Shown: piece after piece, positions 33,894-41,700 of the stretch | Layout of the letters: each line of letters begins with the position of its first letter | How positions within the stretch are numbered: the first letter of the stretch is position 1 | Source: Oxynema aestuarii AP17 | GTDB taxonomy: Bacteria; Cyanobacteriota; Cyanobacteriia; Cyanobacteriales; Laspinemataceae | DNA: 64,000 nt | Reading direction: 5' to 3' | NCBI RefSeq assembly: GCF_012295525.1 | Contig: NZ_CP051167.1 | Span: 248,001-312,000 of the forward strand | Notes under the pieces: generated by a model | The model's input: the letters and a program-made list of their open reading frames with translations, nothing else | The model's database searches: none | Told to the model about the DNA's origin: nothing | Position numbers and translations under genes: made by a program

Positions 33894-35782
33894 TGTTGGT
33901 CGATAAATTGCTGATGCCATAATTCCAAACAAAGAACTCCCCAAATTTCACGCCCAAAAGGTTTTTCTGTATCTAGAAGCTTTTCTAAAGCGTTTGAGTT
34001 AAACAAACCCCTTTCTCGACTAGCTTGGCAAAATAAAACGTCCCCAACAAAGTCTCGGACTTTTGTATTCAGCAGCCACTCTTTCAAAGGCACGGGAAAA
34101 CCCATCTTATCTTTTCGAGTCAAAATTGCTTCTGGAATTAAGGTCTTGACTGCTTGCTTGAGAATATATTTGGTTTTTCCTCCCTGAAATTTCATAGGTG
34201 GGGGCATTCTGGTTACTAAATCGACAATTCGAGTATCTAGAAAAGGAACCCGAGATTCAATCGAAACTGCCATACTGACCCGATCTTCGATTTGCAGGAG
34301 TGCTGGTAAAAGCGTTTTTAAATCGAAGTGGGTCATTTTATTGATATAAGACGAAGTATTAGGATGATTAAAAACTTTCTGAAACTCAGCATAGACAGAT
34401 CCGGGGTCAAAGGCTGATCGGGCTTCGGGAGTCAATAGCTGTTCAATATTTGGACTGCGATCTATTAAACGGAAATAGCGGGCATCCATTGCATCAAATA
34501 ACCCTTCTCGCCAAAATTCTTGCATGAGCGGGCGATACTGTTTTAATAAAGGTAGGCTGGAAATAATCGAGGCTAAGGTGACAATATGTTTCCCTTCTTC
34601 TTGAGTCTCGAATATCGATCCTTTAAGAGCCTGTTCGAGATAACCAACTAAATACCGAGCGTACCCGCCAAAAATTTCATCGCCCCCTTGTCCCCCAAGC
34701 ACAACCTTCAAGTTTTTGCTAGCCAGTTTGCTAACGTGGTACTGAGGAAATAAACCAGGACCCGCAACAGGTTCGTCTAAAGCATAAATTAGATTTGGTA
34801 AATCATCTATAAATTGTTGTGCAGTGGGTATAACGCTAAGTAAGGTGCTACCACTGGCCTCCGCCACTATTTTTGCATAAGAAGATTCATCATACTGCGA
34901 ACCTTCTGCAAATAAGCCATTGAACACTTTAATGGGAGTTTCTAGATATTGAGTAGCTCCCATCGCAATAATAGTAGAATCAAGACCGCCGGAAAGATAA
35001 GCACCTAATGGCACATCGCTACGAAGTTGAAGGCGAATGCTATCTTCCAATAAAACTCGCAGTTTATCAACAAAATACTCTTCAGTATGGTATTCATCAA
35101 TCTGAAAGTTAGTATCCCAATAGCGGACAATGTCATTAACCTTGCCATTGCACCCTTTGATATAGCAACCAGGTTCGACTTTATGAATCCCCCGAAATAG
35201 AGTGCGATCGCCCAAGCAAAACTGAAAGGTAAGGTACTGCTGCATTCCTTCCCAGTCTCGCTCTGCTCGAATCTTAGGATGCACCAGGATTGATTTTATT
35301 TCTGAGGCAAAAATAATTTCCTCTTCTACTTCTGCGTAATAGAGAGGTTTTATACCAAAAGGATCGCGACCTAGCAGCCATTCTCCTGTCTGGTTGTCTG
35401 CCAGTGCAAAGGCAAACATTCCGTTGAGTTGTTTAAAAGCCGCATCACCTTCATAAATAAGCATTTTCAGCAATACTTCGGTATCTGAAAAGGTACGAAA
35501 CTGAACCCCTTGCTGAATTAGCTTCTGCCGTAGTTCTAGATAATTATAAATTTCCCCATTAAAAACAATCGTATATCGCCCATCCTCAGAGTGCATGGGC
35601 TGCTTTCCATAGGCGAGGTCAATAATAGCCAAACGCCGATGACCCAAGGTAAAATCATTTCCACTATGAATTCCTTCGCCATCAGGTCCTCGATGAGTCA
35701 GGCGATCCATCATTCCCCGGACTAGAGAATTTCTCTCCACCGAGTCTCTTACCGAGCCAAAAATTCCGCAAACTCCACACAT
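33890..35782 (-). CDS. asnB: Asparagine synthase (glutamine-hydrolysing), AsnB type
   Basis: A 630-residue AsnB-type protein. The Ntn glutaminase domain starts with Cys2 (MCGVCGIFGSVRD), then HRGPDGEG, LGHRRLAIIDL and FNGEIYNYLELRQ. The synthetase domain has the PP-loop GAYLSGGLDSTIIAMG at about residue 265, VLGGQGGDEIFGGYARYLVG, and SRVPFLDTRIVDLV. Genes of this family inside capsule loci often amidate uronic-acid carboxyls and are not needed for asparagine supply, so a sugar substrate is possible. ATGA overlap downstream, 2-nt spacing from the methyltransferase upstream. Confidence 0.93.
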   Translation of the reverse strand: MCGVCGIFGSVRDSVERNSLVRGMMDRLTHRGPDGEGIHSGNDFTLGHRRLAIIDLAYGKQPMHSEDGRYTIVFNGEIYNYLELRQKLIQQGVQFRTFSDTEVLLKMLIYEGDAAFKQLNGMFAFALADNQTGEWLLGRDPFGIKPLYYAEVEEEIIFASEIKSILVHPKIRAERDWEGMQQYLTFQFCLGDRTLFRGIHKVEPGCYIKGCNGKVNDIVRYWDTNFQIDEYHTEEYFVDKLRVLLEDSIRLQLRSDVPLGAYLSGGLDSTIIAMGATQYLETPIKVFNGLFAEGSQYDESSYAKIVAEASGSTLLSVIPTAQQFIDDLPNLIYALDEPVAGPGLFPQYHVSKLASKNLKVVLGGQGGDEIFGGYARYLVGYLEQALKGSIFETQEEGKHIVTLASIISSLPLLKQYRPLMQEFWREGLFDAMDARYFRLIDRSPNIEQLLTPEARSAFDPGSVYAEFQKVFNHPNTSSYINKMTHFDLKTLLPALLQIEDRVSMAVSIESRVPFLDTRIVDLVTRMPPPMKFQGGKTKYILKQAVKTLIPEAILTRKDKMGFPVPLKEWLLNTKVRDFVGDVLFCQASRERGLFNSNALEKLLDTEKPFGREIWGVLCLELWHQQFIDQQ

Positions 35783-35783
35783 A

Positions 35784-36611
35784 TTAACGCTTCTTTAACT
35801 TAGCCATAATCATAAAACCTACCGACTTATCGAGGATACTATGAATGAAATTGGGCAACGGGAAGGGTAAAGTTCGAGCCGGGAAAAAATAAATCCATAC
35901 ATCCTGTATTTCAAAATATGGTGAAAGCATTTGACTGAATTCTTTACGAGAATAAGCTTTTCCAATAGGATTATCCACACCATCGTAAAGTCGGACAATT
36001 TCATTTACATCATCAATTTGATAAATTTGTTCTCTTCCTCGACCCTTTAACCCTCCTCCTAGTTTACCAATCAAAGAAGCTGGAAATTTTAAAAATTTCC
36101 AGCTTCTTAAAAATATATTTTTATAATATACAGATATAATCGCTGTGCCTTCATCATTTAATACTCTGGCAATTTCTTTAACACATAGATCTGTGTTAGG
36201 AGTATGATGAATTACGCCTTGACAGTTAACATGAGAAAAACTTGCGTCTGCAAAAGTTAAATGTTCTGCATTTTGCTGACTTAGAGCGGCTTGTAAGCCA
36301 TAAATTTTACAACGTTGTTGCGTTAACTCTAAAGCTTTTAATGTTAAATCGGCTGCGGTTATGTTTTGACAACCACGCAAACCAAATTCCACAGTCCAAA
36401 ATCCAGGTCCACAGCCAAGATCAAGGATTTTTTGTTCCTCTATCTTGTTGGGAAATATGCGTTTGTCTAAATATCCAGCAAAGCAATCTTCGATATAAAC
36501 TTGCCGATGTTCCTCAAAAAATTCTTGTGTACCCGGAGCAAAATTAGATTCTCCTGACCATAAAGGATTATTTTCCCAAAATTTTTGAACTTCCTCAATA
36601 TTTTTAGTCAT
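35784..36611 (-). CDS. SAM-dependent methyltransferase
   Basis: A 275-residue class I methyltransferase. Motif I KILDLGCGPG (61-70), then ITAADLTLKALELTQQRCKI, SQQNAEHLTFADASFSHVNC and GVIHHTPNTDLCVKEIARVL. The HHTPD-like motif IV and FFEEHRQVYIEDCF start resemble methyltransferases found next to glycosyltransferases in polysaccharide clusters. The start ATG overlaps the stop of the GT2 gene by one base. Target not known; either O-methylation of a sugar or of a lipid carrier is possible. Confidence 0.9.
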   Translation of the reverse strand: MTKNIEEVQKFWENNPLWSGESNFAPGTQEFFEEHRQVYIEDCFAGYLDKRIFPNKIEEQKILDLGCGPGFWTVEFGLRGCQNITAADLTLKALELTQQRCKIYGLQAALSQQNAEHLTFADASFSHVNCQGVIHHTPNTDLCVKEIARVLNDEGTAIISVYYKNIFLRSWKFLKFPASLIGKLGGGLKGRGREQIYQIDDVNEIVRLYDGVDNPIGKAYSRKEFSQMLSPYFEIQDVWIYFFPARTLPFPLPNFIHSILDKSVGFMIMAKLKKR

Positions 36612-37405
36612 TATTTCTCTGCTTGTAGCTCTTTGAGTATTTGCTTGTATCTATTACGCCATCCACCCCAAGGCCAGTGATACATTACAGTCATAACCAT
36701 ATAGCCAAGAGTGGTGATGCTACTAATCATCTTGCTATCGCTTTGTTTCTGGTCGTAGCGAAGAACAAAGGGAACCTCTGCACATTTAGCTCCCAATATC
36801 TTCAATTTGACCAGTTTCTCTAGAGTACCTGTAAAACCCAGTCCTCTAAGCTGAAGAAAATTATTTCCATAAAACGCAATAGCTTCTTTGATTAATCCAG
36901 CTCGATAAGCGCGGAATCCACAGGAATATTCTTTAACTCCTTTAATAGGAAAAAAGAATTTCATAAATAGATTTGCACAACGACTAATAAATGCTCGATA
37001 AGTGCTCACCCCAAGCTGACCACCTCCCGGTTGAAACCGTGATGCAATGACAACATCAAACCCTTCATCAAGCTTGGCTACCAAATCAGGTATAAAACTA
37101 GGTTCGTGAGTATCATCACAATCGAGTCTAACTACCACATCATCCGGTTGAGCACGATCCGCCACATACTCAAACAAATCCCGCTCAGTTTCGCCCAACC
37201 CCCGATTGATTTTATGGTAAATAATGTCTAATGGGAGAGATTGGGCATAATTAGCCAACATCTCACGAGTGCTATCTTTACTCCCATCGTCACAGACAAC
37301 AATTTTATATTCCCAGGCTAACTCGTTCATAACTTGCTCAATTTTGGGAAGCAGCGTTGGCAATGATTTTTCTTCGTTATATGCAGGCAAAGTAATGTAC
37401 AACAA
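36611..37405 (-). CDS. Glycosyltransferase family 2
   Basis: A 264-residue GT-A enzyme: LYITLPAYNEEKSLPTLLPK at the start, IVVCDDGSKDSTREML, VVRLDCDDTHEPSFIPDLVA with the DxD-like DCDD for the metal-bound nucleotide sugar, and SRFQPGGGQLGVSTYRAFIS. The sequence resembles dolichol-phosphate-mannose-synthase-like GT2 enzymes but lacks long membrane helices, so it probably works at the inner membrane surface. It is 21 nt downstream of the aminotransferase at 37427. Sugar specificity is not readable. Confidence 0.92.
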   Translation of the reverse strand: MLYITLPAYNEEKSLPTLLPKIEQVMNELAWEYKIVVCDDGSKDSTREMLANYAQSLPLDIIYHKINRGLGETERDLFEYVADRAQPDDVVVRLDCDDTHEPSFIPDLVAKLDEGFDVVIASRFQPGGGQLGVSTYRAFISRCANLFMKFFFPIKGVKEYSCGFRAYRAGLIKEAIAFYGNNFLQLRGLGFTGTLEKLVKLKILGAKCAEVPFVLRYDQKQSDSKMISSITTLGYMVMTVMYHWPWGGWRNRYKQILKELQAEK

Positions 37406-37426
37406 TGTCTTACCTCTTTTAATTTC

Positions 37427-38596
37427 TCAAGATTCAGGAGCCAATACTTGTTTTAAAATCTTCACAACAGACTCTATATTAAATTTTTCTATTTCCGGCC
37501 AAATGGGCAAACTCAGAACCTCAGTCCCTAATAAATCACTGGTTGGAGTAGAAGGATATTTACCTTTATAAACAGGCAACTGGTCTTGCGGCACTGGGTA
37601 ATAAACCATACACCCAATCCCTTGCTCGCCTAAATATTCCTTCACTTGATCCCGTTTCCCATCTAACACCCGAATCGTGTACTGGTGAAACACATGACCG
37701 TCAGCCAATTCTGGAGCGATTATCCCCTCAACATCAGCCAATAACTCATTATAGGTTTTAGCCACTTGGCGTCTGCCCTCATTCCACTGTTCCAAATAAG
37801 GCAACTTCACCCGCAAAATCGCCGCTTGCAACGTATCCAAGCGCGAATTGTATCCCAAAACTTCATTGTGATACTTTTTCTTCGCTCCATGAACCCGCAA
37901 CATCCTGGCCATTTCCGCAACTTGGTCATCATTAGTGACAACCATACCGCCATCCCCATAAGCGCCCAAATTTTTGGACGGGAAGAAGGAATAAGCGCCC
38001 ACATCTCCAATAGTCCCCGTAAATTTCCCTCGCAGTGACTCCCGCGTGGATTCCTGACAATGACCATCACAAGAGGAACAAGTTCCCCAATATCTTGCCC
38101 CAAAAGATTGAGCGCAGTCTTCAATTACTTTTAAACCATACTCTTGGGCAATCTCTATAATTTGCGCCATTGCTGCGGGTTGCCCATAGAGGTGAACAGG
38201 CATAATCGCCTTTGTCCGAGAGGTAATTTTTGCTTTAATCTCTTTGGGGTCAATATTGAAACTTCTAGGGTCAATATCCGCAAAAACAGGCTTTGCCCCC
38301 ACATTGCTAATGGATTCAGCGGTGGCAAAAAAAGAAAAGGGAGTGGTAATCACCTCATCCCCTTCGCCAATTCCTAAAGCCCGCAAACCAATTACAAGGG
38401 CATCCGTGCCAGAGTTTACACCAATGGCGTGCTTAATCCCCAAATACTCAGCCACTTCCTGCTCAAATAGCTTCACATCTGGCCCCATGATAAAGCGACC
38501 AGATTCTAACACGCGGTTAATTGCGGCTTGAACTTCGTCTTTGATTTGCTCGTACTGGGGTTTTAGGTCTAAAACGGGGATTTTAATTTCAGTCAT
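37427..38596 (-). CDS. DegT/DnrJ/EryC1/StrS sugar aminotransferase, WbpE-like, with Cys-rich insert
   Basis: A 389-residue PLP enzyme: GVNSGTDALVIGLRALGIGE, IEDCAQSFGARY (Asp160), YSFFPSKNLGAYGDGGMV (Lys208). This signature fits UDP-3-oxo-GlcNAcA 3-aminotransferases (WbpE/WlbC), and the WbpD-, WbpB- and WbpA-type genes follow upstream. Between ARYWG and TGTIGDVG it carries an unusual segment of about 20 residues with Cys173, Cys176 and Cys180 (CSSCDGHC), which most homologues replace by a shorter loop. The insert lies close to the active-site entrance. Its upstream neighbour is the repeat-framed pseudogene. Confidence 0.92.
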   Translation of the reverse strand: MTEIKIPVLDLKPQYEQIKDEVQAAINRVLESGRFIMGPDVKLFEQEVAEYLGIKHAIGVNSGTDALVIGLRALGIGEGDEVITTPFSFFATAESISNVGAKPVFADIDPRSFNIDPKEIKAKITSRTKAIMPVHLYGQPAAMAQIIEIAQEYGLKVIEDCAQSFGARYWGTCSSCDGHCQESTRESLRGKFTGTIGDVGAYSFFPSKNLGAYGDGGMVVTNDDQVAEMARMLRVHGAKKKYHNEVLGYNSRLDTLQAAILRVKLPYLEQWNEGRRQVAKTYNELLADVEGIIAPELADGHVFHQYTIRVLDGKRDQVKEYLGEQGIGCMVYYPVPQDQLPVYKGKYPSTPTSDLLGTEVLSLPIWPEIEKFNIESVVKILKQVLAPES

Positions 38597-38605
38597 ATCC
38601 TCAGA

Positions 38606-38633
38606 GAAAAGTGAAAAGTGAAAAGTGAAAAGT
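38606..38633. repeat. Left arm of a 28-nt inverted repeat made of four GAAAAGT heptamers
   Basis: Four tandem copies of GAAAAGT. Its perfect reverse complement occurs at 38997-39024. The two arms frame the four-helix-bundle pseudogene. Confidence 0.95.
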
Positions 38634-38674
38634 CAATAATAGATAGTAAATAGTGAATACTAGATAAAAATGGT

Positions 38675-38995
38675 TTAGTGGGGCTGTTTGGAGGTTTTGA
38701 CAGTTGATACTAGCATAGCGATGAGTTCTTGACAGTCAGGTTGTATGCTTTGAAACATTTTTTTCGTTTATATAGCCCGTATTTTTCAGTAAGGAGAGCC
38801 AATATGCTGTTTCGTTAGCCTCCTTGAGCGAGATGCTCATTTTGCCGATAAAGTCAGCTTTGCTTTGTGCAAATTCGGACTCGCGAATTAATGCTCCTAT
38901 CGCCGTGCCGCTTCTTAGAAGTTGTTTGCTCAAAATAAATTTCTTTTTATGGTTTTGCAGGTATTGGGATTATCTTTTAGTGGACTCTCCTTCAT
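38675..38995 (-). pseudogene. Four-helix-bundle (23S intervening-sequence-type) protein, frameshifted
   Basis: ATG 38995 opens MKESPLKDNP, a typical start of the family, but then leaves frame. The homology resumes in a second frame as LQNHKKKFILSKQLLRSGTA, IGALIRESEFAQSKADFIGK, KEANETAYWLSLLKNTGYIN. After an AAAAAAA run (GAAAAAAATG) it moves to a third frame as MFQSIQPDCQELIAMLVSTV and KTSKQPH, the normal end of the family, with TAA at 38675-38677. So two frameshifts and a deletion between MKESPLKDN and LQNHKKK inactivate it. Intact relatives of about 120 residues occur in 23S rRNA intervening sequences and as free genes. Confidence 0.8.
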
Positions 38996-38996
38996 A

Positions 38997-39024
38997 ACTT
39001 TTCACTTTTCACTTTTCACTTTTC
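38997..39024. repeat. Right arm of the 28-nt inverted repeat
   Basis: Four tandem copies of ACTTTTC, the exact reverse complement of 38606-38633. It overlaps the DUF29 stop at 39023 by two bases. Confidence 0.95.
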
Positions 39025-39484
39025 AAGCTTCTGGATACCAGCTATCATCCAATAGTTGCTCGAAAGAGTAGGGGCAGCTTTCCGGAATAGTATCCTTAGA
39101 TAAGCCTGTTTTTTGCAGAACAACTTTCAAAGCAGTCTCATAAATTGATGCTAAACCTTCATGTAATTTATTTTTTAGGGTCGTCGTTAAGCGATCGGAC
39201 AAATCTGCTCTAAAAGCTGTAACTTCACCTTTCCAGTGACGAGAATTTCTCTCGCGCTCTTCTTGCCAATATTCCAGAAATAAAAGATGAATAATAATTT
39301 GTCTTAAAAGACTTCTGACTTTGTTTAAATCTCGTTTGCCCAAATTTTCCAATTCCTCGATTAAATTTTCCAGATCTAAGTCTTCTAAGCGACTTGCTCT
39401 CAAGATTTTAATCGTTTCGGACAACCAAAGATACTCATCGATCTGGTAAAGTTCCTTGAGAGTGGTTGTTGTTAAATTTGACAT
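39023..39484 (-). CDS. DUF29 family protein
   Basis: A 153-residue DUF29 protein: YQIDEYLWLSETIKILRASR, DLDLENLIEELENLGKRDLN, LLFLEYWQEERERNSRHWKG and FEQLLDDSWYPE at the end. It is a paralogue of the protein at 9402-9848, with the same ENLIEEx(K/E)xLGKRD core. The family is of unknown function and frequent in filamentous cyanobacteria. It interrupts the otherwise polysaccharide-related gene run, in the small debris region together with two pseudogenes, so it probably arrived separately. Confidence 0.87.
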   Translation of the reverse strand: MSNLTTTTLKELYQIDEYLWLSETIKILRASRLEDLDLENLIEELENLGKRDLNKVRSLLRQIIIHLLFLEYWQEERERNSRHWKGEVTAFRADLSDRLTTTLKNKLHEGLASIYETALKVVLQKTGLSKDTIPESCPYSFEQLLDDSWYPEA

Positions 39485-39601
39485 AAATTCAACTCTCGGG
39501 TTTGACTATGCTGTACTCACCATCATTCTAGCCGATCGCTCTACGCGATAGCTTCCCTCGGAACCTCGGAAGGACACGGGAGGATGCGGGAGAACACAGG
39601 A

Positions 39602-39622
39602 GGACACAGCAGTGCTGTGTCC
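39602..39622. repeat. GGACACAGCA-G-TGCTGTGTCC palindrome
   Basis: A perfect 10-bp inverted repeat around one base, followed by CTAC. It matches the palindromes at 6661 and 7153 and is a dispersed repeat. Confidence 0.75.
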
Positions 39623-39724
39623 CTACAGTCCCTACAGGGAGTTTGCTTGCAAACAAGCCTCAAACTCTTCAAGAGATTGAAAATCCAACAAAGCCATCTT
39701 CAAAAAGATTATACCGGATCTATT

Positions 39725-39958
39725 TTATTTCTCATAGTAAAATCCACAGGAAATAACAATAACTTCTTCCTCATAAATGGCCAGGCTCTAGCTTACCAAT
39801 CCCTTCAAATGGGCTTCTAATTATATCTTTTAATTATATCTTTAATGAGTAAATTGACTCTTTTTAAAAGTTTTCGATCGTTTTTTACCCTTTTCTTGTA
39901 GTCAAAGATAGTCTGACTAAGATGCTTCTGTAAAAGTGACTGTAAAAGTGATTTGCAT
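39725..39958 (-). pseudogene. yoeB: YoeB-type toxin, decayed
   Basis: ATG 39958 opens MQITFTVTFTEAS, then TAG and TGA stand where Trp codons are expected (EAS-W-SDYL-W). In an adjacent frame NDRKLLKRVNLLIKDI follows. A short AAAGATATAATTA-like duplication shifts the frame, after which RSPFEGIGKLEP resumes. A deletion joins it to YEEEVIVISCGFYYEK, the normal C-terminus, with TAA at 39725-39727. The order and motifs (LLIKDIxRxPFEGIGKPEP, VIVISCRFHYE) identify a YoeB/Txe endoribonuclease. The WSRRI and EHRLVY core is lost, so it cannot be active. Confidence 0.75.
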
Positions 39959-40172
39959 TCATCAACCAAGTTACTAACAAAAATTTCACCTTCCTTGGCT
40001 TGTTTGATTGATTTTAATAGATGTTCGGCATTAGCTGGATTTGGATAATAAATAGACTGTTTCTTGCCAAGAGTTAAATATTCGATAAAATGGTCGGTTC
40101 GACATCAAGGATCACTTGCTCGATGATTTCATCTAACTGTTGCTTAGCTTGCTTACTGGTAATTGCTTTCAT
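39950..40172 (-). pseudogene. yefM: YefM/Phd-type antitoxin, decayed
   Basis: ATG 40172 opens MKAITSKQAKQQLDEIIEQV and ILDVEPTILSN, the DNA-binding start of a Phd/YefM antitoxin, but the frame stops at 40074. In the next frame YYPNPANAEHLLKSIKQAKE and GEIFVSNLVDE follow, the normal second half (SNPANAEHLLxSI). About 25 residues (the QAVLISLDEFNSWQET region) are missing at the junction. It directly precedes the YoeB remnant, so this was a complete toxin-antitoxin cassette. Confidence 0.75.
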
Positions 40173-40181
40173 TTTGAAACT

Positions 40182-40763
40182 TCACCCCAGTTTTTGTACA
40201 GAGTCCCTTGAAACTTTCTGATATTTCACCCCTTGAGAATCAACCGCCAAACCCTCGGCATCAAACTCTAACACATCCCCATAGGCGCTCATCCAGCCGA
40301 TGATTTTTGCTGGAACCCCTGCCACCATTGCATAAGCAGGGACGTCCTTAGTCACGACTGCGCCCGCCGCTACAAATGCACATTCATACAGGGTAACGCC
40401 ACAAACAATTGTGGCATTGGCACCAATACTCGCCCCTCGCTTCACCAAAGTTGTCGCATAATCCTTGCTGGTATTGCGGGGAAATTCACAGCGTGGGGTT
40501 TTGACGTTGGTAAATACCATACTTGGGCCGCAAAATACGTAGTCTTCGAGGATCGCTCCTTCGTAAAGCGACACATTATTTTGAATCTTGCAGTAGTTTC
40601 CCACTTCTACCGCATTCGCTACAAAAACATTTTGACCGAGAATGCAATGAGAACCGATTTTAGCTTGTCCCATAACGTGGGAAAAGTGCCAAATTTTTGT
40701 TGCTTCTCCAATCTGCGCACCTTCATCCACATAAGCGGACTCATGAACAAAAAAATTAGCCAC
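40182..40763 (-). CDS. Left-handed beta-helix acetyltransferase, WbpD-like
   Basis: A 193-residue hexapeptide acetyltransferase: [60 protein letters not shown], and [20 protein letters not shown] at the end. This matches UDP-2-acetamido-3-amino-2,3-dideoxy-glucuronate N-acetyltransferases (WbpD/WlbB), which acetylate the 3-amino group from acetyl-CoA. The neighbouring WbpB-type gene overlaps it by 8 nt, and WbpE- and WbpA-type genes are close, which strongly supports this assignment. Cytosolic trimer expected. Confidence 0.92.
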   Translation of the reverse strand: MANFFVHESAYVDEGAQIGEATKIWHFSHVMGQAKIGSHCILGQNVFVANAVEVGNYCKIQNNVSLYEGAILEDYVFCGPSMVFTNVKTPRCEFPRNTSKDYATTLVKRGASIGANATIVCGVTLYECAFVAAGAVVTKDVPAYAMVAGVPAKIIGWMSAYGDVLEFDAEGLAVDSQGVKYQKVSRDSVQKLG

Positions 40764-41700
40764 GTAATGCCTCCGTCGCTTTTTCTAAAATCTCGACGAC
40801 TGCCACTCCATTCCATCCATCCGATCGCGGACGTTGACCTTTGCTAATACAATCGAGAAAATGCTGACACTCGATCCGTAACGGTTGTGCTTCTGCCACG
40901 GGAACCGTTTCACTACCTTCATCTCGATTTTTTAGTTGTTCGTCAACTCCTTTGTTGTAGATCGTTACTTCTTGAGCGACTTCGTCATAAACCAGCATTT
41001 GTTTTTCGGCAATGACGACGGTTTTGCGTTCTAGCAAAGGCCAATACCAAGAACAGTGAATATGAGCGGTTTGTCCGCTTGCAAAGAGAAGATCGACATG
41101 AATATTATCTTCAATACCTGGCTGTAACATAGCATGACCACTGGCCGCCACGCGATCGATCGCTGGATTGCCGAGTAAATCTAAAACGACAGAAACATCG
41201 TGGGGTGCGAACGACCACCAGACATTTTCTTCCCGACGAACCCTTCCTAATTTTGCTCGTGTTGCAGCGACGTGGAGAACTTTACCCGCTTTTCCCGTAG
41301 CGAGATAATCTCGGATCCAAGTAATTGCGGGTTGATAAAGAAGCAGGTGACCGACCATCAGAACCAGACCTTTTTTATCGGCATATTCTGCCAAACGTCG
41401 CGATTCGTCGGTCTGTAGGGTCATTGGTTTTTCGACAAAGACATGCTTACCTGCTTTTAAGGCAGCATCAGCCATCGCATAATGGGTGGGTGCTGGCGTG
41501 GCAATAACAATGGCTGGAACTTGACTGTTGAGAGCTGCTTCAAACGTGTCATACAGCTTAACTTCTGGATAATTCTCGGCAACTTTAGAACGGAGTTCGG
41601 GGTTAACTTCTGCCACTCCAGCAAGAGCTTCTAACTCATAAAAATTACGGACTAAGTTTCGCCCCCAATTGCCTGCACCAACGACAATGACTTGAGTCAC
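40756..41700 (-). CDS. Gfo/Idh/MocA-family oxidoreductase, WbpB-like UDP-GlcNAcA 3-dehydrogenase
   Basis: A 314-residue NAD-dependent oxidoreductase: Rossmann start [55 protein letters not shown] (the EKP motif), and a C-terminal substrate domain with [13 protein letters not shown]. WbpB/WlbA enzymes oxidise C3 of UDP-GlcNAcA, giving the keto sugar used by the WbpE-type aminotransferase. Start set at GTG 41700, which overlaps the TGA of the dehydrogenase gene as GTGA and has AAAGGTGA about 7 nt upstream; an ATG at 41727 would need a long overlap. It is coupled on both sides. Confidence 0.92.
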   Translation of the reverse strand: MTQVIVVGAGNWGRNLVRNFYELEALAGVAEVNPELRSKVAENYPEVKLYDTFEAALNSQVPAIVIATPAPTHYAMADAALKAGKHVFVEKPMTLQTDESRRLAEYADKKGLVLMVGHLLLYQPAITWIRDYLATGKAGKVLHVAATRAKLGRVRREENVWWSFAPHDVSVVLDLLGNPAIDRVAASGHAMLQPGIEDNIHVDLLFASGQTAHIHCSWYWPLLERKTVVIAEKQMLVYDEVAQEVTIYNKGVDEQLKNRDEGSETVPVAEAQPLRIECQHFLDCISKGQRPRSDGWNGVAVVEILEKATEALRG

